From NCBI GenBank assembly GCA_030045215.1, contig JASIBJ010000060.1:1-18025 (forward strand): a stretch of DNA of 18,025 bases. The letters are read 5' to 3'. This DNA comes from Streptosporangiaceae bacterium (GTDB lineage: Bacteria > Actinomycetota > Actinomycetes > Streptosporangiales > Streptosporangiaceae). The position numbers and the translations under genes are program-made. The notes beneath the pieces were generated by a model. It was not told the origin of the DNA and made no database searches. It was given only the letters and a program-made list of their open reading frames with translations. Each line of letters starts with the position of its first letter. Position 1 is the first letter of the stretch. This document shows, piece by piece, positions 13,472 through 18,025 of this stretch.

Positions 13472-14056
13472 CTACGGCACGTTCCAGGATGTGATAACCG
13501 GCTCTCCGTGCTCAAAGCCGAGCCTGCTGAGCGTGCCGGTGTCGAGCTGGAAATGGCGGCCCCCGGCCGCCTCCAGGCCGAGCCAGCGGGCGGTCAGCAC
13601 CCGCAGGAAGTGACCGTGAGAGACCAGCGCGACATCGCCGATGGCGCACAGCGGGCGCGCGCGGGCGATGACGGCGTCAGCGCGCAATGCCACCTGCTCG
13701 ACGGTCTCGCCGGGGTGCGCGGCATCTCCAGGTACGACCCCATCGCGCCACAGGTACCAGCCGGGTAGGTCCGCCCTGATGTCGTCCGTAGTGCGCCCCT
13801 CGTAGCCGCCGTAGTCCCACTCCCACAGGTCGGGGTCGACCTGTACCTCGGTCAGCCCGATCAGCTTGGCCGTGCGCAGGGCGCGACTGGCCGGGCTGGC
13901 GAAGGCGGCGACGATATGGCGTCCTCCGATGGCGGGCGCCAGCACTTTGGCGGCTGCGACCCCCGCCTCGGTCAGCGGGATATCGGTACGGCCGGTGTGC
14001 CGGCCGGCCTCGCTCCACTCGGTCTGCCCGTGCCTGATCAGCAGGAGTTCGCCCAC
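13472..14056 (-). CDS. histidine phosphatase family protein (phosphoglycerate mutase-like)
   Basis: A 194-residue protein of the histidine phosphatase superfamily. The phosphate-accepting motif LIRHGQT gives Arg8 and His9; SPASRALRTA (54-63) supplies another Arg; Glu79 lies in LWEWDYGGYEG (78-87); and SHGHFLRV (146-153) gives the second catalytic His147. It probably hydrolyses a phosphomonoester, and a true glycolytic mutase is unlikely at this length and with this tail. The GTG start at 14056 gives the normal family N-terminus directly before ELLLIRHG. TAGGGT lies 6 nt upstream, a leaderless -10 pattern, and no Shine-Dalgarno is seen. It is divergent from the ArsR-type regulator and convergent with the DUF2236 gene. 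Confidence 0.9.
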   Translation of the reverse strand: MGELLLIRHGQTEWSEAGRHTGRTDIPLTEAGVAAAKVLAPAIGGRHIVAAFASPASRALRTAKLIGLTEVQVDPDLWEWDYGGYEGRTTDDIRADLPGWYLWRDGVVPGDAAHPGETVEQVALRADAVIARARPLCAIGDVALVSHGHFLRVLTARWLGLEAAGGRHFQLDTGTLSRLGFEHGEPVITSWNVP

Positions 14057-14062
14057 TAGGGG

Positions 14063-14068
14063 ACCCTA
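14063..14068 (-). promoter_or_regulatory. -10-like TAGGGT for leaderless histidine phosphatase
   Basis: On the minus strand TAGGGT (14068-14063) is followed by six bases and then the GTG start (14056). This matches the spacing of a leaderless transcript. No clear -35 is present. Confidence 0.4.
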
Positions 14069-14113
14069 ACAGGGCCGCGGCCAGCCGCTGCCCGGCCGTG
14101 GACTCAGTCTCGC

Positions 14114-14164
14114 TTGACTTTCAGTTGACAGTCGGGACAAGCATATGTAAGTTCTAGCTGACAG
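14114..14164 (+). promoter_or_regulatory. promoter and possible operator of the regulator-transporter cassette
   Basis: TTGACA (14125-14130), a 17-nt spacer and TAAGTT (14148-14153) form a sigma-70-like promoter; an expected start near 14160 leaves only a few bases before GTG 14165. A second TTGAC lies at 14114-14118. The 9-mer AGYTGACAG occurs at 14123-14131 and 14156-14164, 33 bp apart, bracketing the promoter. The repeats are candidate sites for the adjacent winged-helix regulator. The region is visibly less GC-rich than its surroundings. Confidence 0.5.
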
Positions 14165-14551
14165 GTGAAACCGAGCTTGGGAGAGCAGGTCCTGACCAGC
14201 GAGACGGAGCTCCTCGCCGTGCTGACGGCCGTGGCCAATCCGCAGCGGATGCGGATCGTGGCCGAGCTGTCCGGCGGCCGCGTGCACGTCAGCGAGCTGG
14301 CCCGCAGGCTCGGAATGTCACGACCACTGCTGTACATGCACCTGGATCGGCTCGAGAAGGCCGAACTGGTGACCGGGCACCTAGAACTGTCTGAGGATGG
14401 GAAGGCCATGAAGTACTTCGAGCTGGCGCCCTTCGAGCTGAGGCTGACCGCCGAAACGATCACCGACGCGGTCCGCGCCGACGAGTCTGGCCGCGAGCCG
14501 GACGGCGAGCAGGGCAACGGGATGGCGGACGCGAAGGAGGGCGCGAAGTGA
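14165..14551 (+). CDS. ArsR-type winged-helix transcriptional regulator
   Basis: 128 residues. Residues ~15-90 form a winged helix: NPQRMRIVAELSGGRVHVSELARRLGMSRPLLYMHLDRLEKAELVTGHLE, with the recognition helix about 52-65 and a wing to ~88 (KAMKYFELAPFEL). There is no cysteine, so it is not a thiolate metal sensor of the classic ArsR/SmtB kind. The C-terminal ~25 residues are charged and probably disordered. GTG 14165 is close behind a sigma-70-like promoter, so the leader is very short. It is the first gene of a cassette with a small membrane protein, a sensor-domain protein and an MMPL transporter, and probably regulates it. Confidence 0.85.
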   Translation: MKPSLGEQVLTSETELLAVLTAVANPQRMRIVAELSGGRVHVSELARRLGMSRPLLYMHLDRLEKAELVTGHLELSEDGKAMKYFELAPFELRLTAETITDAVRADESGREPDGEQGNGMADAKEGAK

Positions 14552-14820
14552 ACACGGCTCACGTGCTGGCCGACGCCCCTGCCACCGTCAACCTCACCGC
14601 GATCTGGATTGTCATCCCGACCGTGTTCTTCGTCGCGGCCGCCGCCATTGTGTGGGCCTATTTCTGGCTCCAAGCACACCGCGCCGACGCGGTAGCGATG
14701 GCGGAGTACCGCAAGCTGGCGGAGGATGCCGTCGCCAACCAGCAGGAGTTGCGCGCCGAGCTGAGCAGGCTGACGGAGAAGGTGGCCGCGGTCGAGAAGC
14801 TCATGCGGGACGTGGGATGA
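14548..14820 (+). CDS. small membrane protein with cytoplasmic coiled coil
   Basis: 90 residues with one hydrophobic helix (about 16-42, LTAIWIVIPTVFFVAAAAIVW), then a charged helical segment (45-88) with heptad spacing, EYRKLAEDAVANQQELRAELSRLTEKVAAVEKL, likely a coiled coil. I do not recognise a named family, although similar small proteins are found beside winged-helix regulators in actinobacteria. GTG 14548 overlaps the regulator's stop (GTGA) and has a strong Shine-Dalgarno, AAGGAGG, at 14534-14540, so the two are co-translated. It may tether or sense for the regulator or the transporter, but that is inference. Confidence 0.8.
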   Translation: MNTAHVLADAPATVNLTAIWIVIPTVFFVAAAAIVWAYFWLQAHRADAVAMAEYRKLAEDAVANQQELRAELSRLTEKVAAVEKLMRDVG

Positions 14821-14871
14821 GCGGGCGACCAATGCCTGGCCCGCCGGCCCGGCCCTCTAGCTAACACCAGG

Positions 14872-14943
14872 CCGCCGGATACGAGTGCCAGCTCGCGGCG
14901 GGAAAGTCAGCGAAAGCCCAAGCGACACCCAGGAGAGACAACC
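14872..14943 (+). promoter_or_regulatory. hairpin leader, copy 1, before the sensor-domain gene
   Basis: A 72-nt leader. Stem CCGCCG (14872-14877), bulge GATA, CGAG (14882-14885), loop TGCCAG (14886-14891), CTCG and CGGCGG (14892-14901). After 21 nt comes CGACACCCAGGAGAG (14923-14937) with the Shine-Dalgarno, then 6 nt to the ATG. It has the same architecture as the leader at 15802-15873. Confidence 0.7.
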
Positions 14944-15792
14944 ATGGATCCAGCGCGGCCTCCGGTGGTCCCCGCCGGTCAGCGAGACGACTGTCTCCTG
15001 ACGCTGCGGCGCAACCCGGTCGGGCTCCTCGTGTCGGTCAGCCTCTGGCGCTCGGCCGGCTATCTGCTCGGCTACCTGCTGGTGGGCGGCGTGCTGTTCG
15101 CGGTCGCGCTGACCAGCATCACCGCCGTCATCGCCGCGAGCATCACGGTCGTCGCCGTCCCGCTGCTGATCGCGGCCGCTTACGCCATTCGCGGCTGTGC
15201 TGAGCTGGAGCGGGCCCGGCTCCGGCTTGCGTTCGCCGAGCCGGTCCGTGGCTACTACCGCCCCGCAGACCGCCGCGGCCTGTGGCGGCAGGCCATGGCC
15301 CGGTGGGGGGAGGGCAGCACCTGGCGTGATCTTACCTACGTGATCGGCCTGTGGCCGGTGCTGTTCACGCTGGACACGGTCGTGCTGAGCGTCTGGCTGG
15401 CGTTCCTGGCCGGGATCACGCTGCCCCTGTGGTACTCGCATGCCCGAGACATATGCGTGGGAGTCTGCACGGCGCAGAACGTGCCGGGCGCCCTGTTCGG
15501 CTACTTCCCCCACGGGCCGCACGGGTCGGGGCATCACGGGCTGTACGCCGGCTCGCTGCCGAGTGCGCTGCTGGCGGCCGCTTTGTGCGCGTTCTTGTTC
15601 CTGTTGTTCAACTATGTCCTCATCGCTGCCGCACGACTGCAGGCAACGGTCGCCAGGGCCATCCTCCGACGGTCCTTCGACCCGCTTGCCCCGGCCAGGG
15701 CGGTGCTGGCCGGCCCAAGGCCGCTGGGTCCGCTCGTCCAGACCGACCGGCCACGGCCGGCCGGGTCAGGGAACGGCGCCTTGTCCCCCTAG
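14944..15792 (+). CDS. membrane protein with putative sensor domain
   Basis: 282 residues that resemble the putative sensor domain usually found at the N-terminus of actinobacterial histidine kinases, but with no kinase part. About four membrane helices: 37-58, 62-83, 132-162 (possibly a long or double span) and 205-229. The loop before the last helix reads FGYFPHGPHGSGHHGLYAG (185-203) and holds four His, a possible metal or proton-responsive site. The tail (245-282) is Pro/Gly-rich. ATG 14944 has AGGAG at 14931-14935. Placed between the regulator pair and an MMPL transporter, it may sense envelope stress or the transported compound, but this is inference. Confidence 0.75.
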   Translation: MDPARPPVVPAGQRDDCLLTLRRNPVGLLVSVSLWRSAGYLLGYLLVGGVLFAVALTSITAVIAASITVVAVPLLIAAAYAIRGCAELERARLRLAFAEPVRGYYRPADRRGLWRQAMARWGEGSTWRDLTYVIGLWPVLFTLDTVVLSVWLAFLAGITLPLWYSHARDICVGVCTAQNVPGALFGYFPHGPHGSGHHGLYAGSLPSALLAAALCAFLFLLFNYVLIAAARLQATVARAILRRSFDPLAPARAVLAGPRPLGPLVQTDRPRPAGSGNGALSP

Positions 15793-15801
15793 CAAGGCGC
15801 G

Positions 15802-15873
15802 CCCGCCCGCGAGTGCCAGCTCGCGGGCGGGGCCACACCACGACTAGTCACACGACACCCAGGAGAGGTCACC
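15802..15873 (+). promoter_or_regulatory. hairpin leader, copy 2, before the MMPL gene
   Basis: A perfect 12-bp stem CCCGCCCGCGAG (15802-15813) with CTCGCGGGCGGG (15820-15831), loop TGCCAG (15814-15819). After 21 nt comes CGACACCCAGGAGAG (15853-15867), then 6 nt to ATG 15874. There is no T-tract, so it is not a canonical terminator, although partial termination after the sensor gene is possible. Confidence 0.75.
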
Positions 15874-18025
15874 ATGCGCCAATCGCAGAGTTCAGTATTG
15901 CCTCCGGCGGGCAGGCACAGCCCGCGCACCGCCCAAAACCCATCGCACAACACCAGAAATCCGCCACTGGTCGAGCGCGTCGCCGGCTGGAGCGCGAGGC
16001 ACCGCAAAACTGCAGTTTTCGGCTGGCTTGCCCTGGTCGCGATCATCTTCGTGATTGGCCAGAGCGTTTCCGCCAAGAACGTCACCCAGTATGACCCCGG
16101 CCAGTCCGGCGTGGCCGAGCGCGCACTAGCCCGGCTGAACGACAACGGGCCGCCGCCGGCCGAGGACGTGCTCATCCAGGCTCGCAGTAGCGGCACGTTC
16201 CGCACCGACGTGCAACTGCGCCAGGCCACCCGGCAGGTGGTCTCCGCACTGAGCAGGCTGCCCCGGTCGGCCGCGAGCGACATCCGCTCGCCGTTCAGCC
16301 CGGGCGGTGGCTCGCTGATCTCGGCCGACGACCGGTCGGTCCTCGTTACCTTCAACGTCACAGGGGCTAACGAGGACCAGGCGGTGGTGCCTGCCCTGAA
16401 CGCGGTCGCAGCGGTCCAGGGCAGGTTCCCGAGCCTGCGGATTGCCGAGGCCGGCGACGCGAGCGAGGACCGGGCGGGCAACGCGCTGCTGAGCAGCGAC
16501 TTCCGGCAGGCCGAGTCCACTTCCCTGCCGATCACGCTGGTGCTCCTGGTCTGCGTGTTCGGCGCGCTGATCGCCGCAGGGATCCCGATCGTGCTGGCGC
16601 TCACCGCAGTGATCTCGGCCATCTCGCTGACCTCGGTGATCGGCCAGTGGCTGCCGACCGGCACGAGCACGTCGGAGGTCGTGCTGATCATCGGCATGGC
16701 CGTCGGCATCGACTACACCCTGTTCTACCTGCGCCGGGAGCGGGAGGAACGCGCCCGCGGTGCCAGCACGCACGAGGCGCTGACGATCGCGGCGAGGACC
16801 TCGGGCCGGGCGATCGTGGTCTCCGGGCTGACCGTGATGATCGCGCTGGCCGGGCTGTTCCTGACCGGGTACTCCGTGTTCACGGGGATCGGGCTCGGCA
16901 CGATCGCGGTCGTGGGGGCCACCGTCCTCGGCTCGCTGACGTTCCTGCCCGCGCTGCTGTCCTGGCTGGGTCCGTGGACCGACCGCGGCAAGATCCCCTT
17001 CCTCGGACGCCGCCGGACCGCATCCCGGCCGTCCCGGCTGTGGTCCGCCGTGGTGCGACGCGTTGTGCGCCGCCCGGCGGCCTGGGGCGCCGTCGCCGCG
17101 ATCGCCATGCTGGCGCTGGCCGCGCCGGCCCTCGGGATGCGGCTAGGCAGCGCGCCGGACGGCGGGTTCCCTGGCAATGTGCCGGTCGCGCAGACCGCGG
17201 ACCGGATCGAGGCGGCCTTCCCCGAGGCACCCTCGCCGGCCCAGGTCGTCGTCACCGGCCAGGCCCTGCACGGCCGGGCCATGATGAGTGCGGTGTCCGC
17301 GGTGCAGCGGTCCGCGACTGCGACCGGTCCCATCCGCCCGCCGGTGACCGCCTCCTTCATCGCGGGCGGCCGAGCGCTGATCGTCAACGTTCCCCTGCAA
17401 GGCAACGGAACGAATGCGGCGTCCGATGCCGCGCTGCTCGACCTGCGCGATCACGTGCTCCCGTCCACCGTCGGCAAGGTCAGCGGGGTCACCTGGGCGG
17501 TCAGCGGGGTCACGGCCAGCAACTACGACGACATCGCGGACCTGCATTCGCGAACCCCGCTGGTGCTCGCGGTCGTGGCCGTAGTCGCGTTCGTCCTGCT
17601 GCTTGTGGCGTTCCGGTCGATCACGATCCCGCTGGTGTCGATCGGGCTGAACCTGCTGTCAGTGGGGGCGGCCTTCGGGATCGTCACGCTGATCTTCCAG
17701 GACGGCAGGCTGCAAGGTCTGCTCGGGTACACCGGGTTCGGCGCGATCGAGTCGTGGGTGCCGCTGTTCGTCTTCGTGTTCCTGTTCGGGATGAGCATGG
17801 ACTATCACGTGTTCATCCTGAGCCGGATCCGCGAGTTGCGTTCCCGCGGCGCCGTCACCAAGGACGCGATCGTCGGCGGCATCGCCAGCAGCTCCGGGGT
17901 TGTGACCAGCGCAGCGGTGATCATGGTGGCGGTGTTCTCGATCTTGGCCACGCTGTCGATCATCCAGCTCAAGATGCTGGGCGTCGGCCTGGCCGCGGCC
18001 GTGCTCATCGACGCCACTGTGGTCA
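15874..18025 (+). CDS. MMPL-family RND transporter, 3' partial
   Basis: 717 codons are visible and the frame is still open at the window edge. It is an inner-membrane, proton-driven RND exporter of the MMPL family. There is a basic, Pro/Ser/Asn-rich cytoplasmic start (1-45), TM1 (about 46-62), a first extracytoplasmic domain (~65-215), then a block of helices from ~217 on. The expected Asp-Tyr proton-relay pairs are in both halves: Asp280-Tyr281 in GMAVGIDYTLFYLRR and Asp643-Tyr644 in GMSMDYHVFILSR. ATG 15874 sits behind AGGAGAGG (15861-15868) in a hairpin leader shared with the upstream gene. Cargo is unknown; drugs or lipids are the usual candidates. The C-terminus, and any neighbour after it, lies outside. 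Confidence 0.92.
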   Translation, partial: MRQSQSSVLPPAGRHSPRTAQNPSHNTRNPPLVERVAGWSARHRKTAVFGWLALVAIIFVIGQSVSAKNVTQYDPGQSGVAERALARLNDNGPPPAEDVLIQARSSGTFRTDVQLRQATRQVVSALSRLPRSAASDIRSPFSPGGGSLISADDRSVLVTFNVTGANEDQAVVPALNAVAAVQGRFPSLRIAEAGDASEDRAGNALLSSDFRQAESTSLPITLVLLVCVFGALIAAGIPIVLALTAVISAISLTSVIGQWLPTGTSTSEVVLIIGMAVGIDYTLFYLRREREERARGASTHEALTIAARTSGRAIVVSGLTVMIALAGLFLTGYSVFTGIGLGTIAVVGATVLGSLTFLPALLSWLGPWTDRGKIPFLGRRRTASRPSRLWSAVVRRVVRRPAAWGAVAAIAMLALAAPALGMRLGSAPDGGFPGNVPVAQTADRIEAAFPEAPSPAQVVVTGQALHGRAMMSAVSAVQRSATATGPIRPPVTASFIAGGRALIVNVPLQGNGTNAASDAALLDLRDHVLPSTVGKVSGVTWAVSGVTASNYDDIADLHSRTPLVLAVVAVVAFVLLLVAFRSITIPLVSIGLNLLSVGAAFGIVTLIFQDGRLQGLLGYTGFGAIESWVPLFVFVFLFGMSMDYHVFILSRIRELRSRGAVTKDAIVGGIASSSGVVTSAAVIMVAVFSILATLSIIQLKMLGVGLAAAVLIDATVV

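Noticed and set aside
13456..13473. CCGAGCTCGG palindrome and AGCC/GGCT stem between convergent genes as a bidirectional terminator
   Set aside because: The palindrome has no loop, the outer stem is only 4 bp, and there is no T-tract; too weak to call.

Overview
This window is very GC-rich DNA with GC-dominated third codon positions, many GTG starts, tight stop/start overlaps and lipoprotein signals. That fits a soil-type actinobacterium; I cannot name the genus. All calls come from reading the translated sequence, with no database search.

Region 1 (1-5648, plus strand) is an aromatic-catabolism operon of the protocatechuate branch of the beta-ketoadipate pathway. The order is pcaB (5' truncated by the window edge), pcaC, pcaH, pcaG and pcaD, followed almost without a gap by a thiolase-fold protein and a zinc-ribbon/OB-fold (DUF35) partner. 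PcaHG opens the ring of protocatechuate. PcaB, PcaC and PcaD then carry 3-carboxymuconate through to beta-ketoadipate. The thiolase-fold protein lacks the catalytic Cys/His of a true thiolase, and with its DUF35 partner it resembles the steroid side-chain aldolase pair Ltp2/ChsH2-DUF35. It is therefore more likely an acyl-CoA retro-aldolase than the missing PcaF.

Region 2 (5668-9380): a fused alpha+beta E1 of a thiamine-diphosphate 2-oxoacid dehydrogenase on the minus strand converges on the operon. Divergent from it is a secreted, apparently lipid-anchored serpin, followed by a hairpin.

Region 3 (9478-14056) is a run of mostly independent genes: an alpha/beta-hydrolase esterase, a Ser-rich lipoprotein with the Lipoprotein_15 repeat, a diacylglycerol-kinase-like lipid kinase (minus), CutA, a DUF2236/MpaB-type oxygenase and a histidine phosphatase (minus).

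Region 4 (14165-18025) is a plus-strand cassette: a Cys-free ArsR-type winged-helix regulator, a small membrane/coiled-coil protein, a four-helix sensor-domain membrane protein with a His-rich loop, and an MMPL/RND transporter that runs off the window. The last two genes are preceded by near-equivalent 72-nt leaders. Each has a GC hairpin with the loop TGCCAG, a 21-nt spacer and an identical 15-nt ribosome-binding block, and this is the most unusual structure in the window.

Three genes (the E1 fusion, cutA and the histidine phosphatase) have a TAnnnT -10-like hexamer 6-7 nt before the start codon, suggesting leaderless transcripts. I saw no tRNA, rRNA, CRISPR array, insertion sequence or phage gene, and no gene-free stretch longer than about 120 bp.
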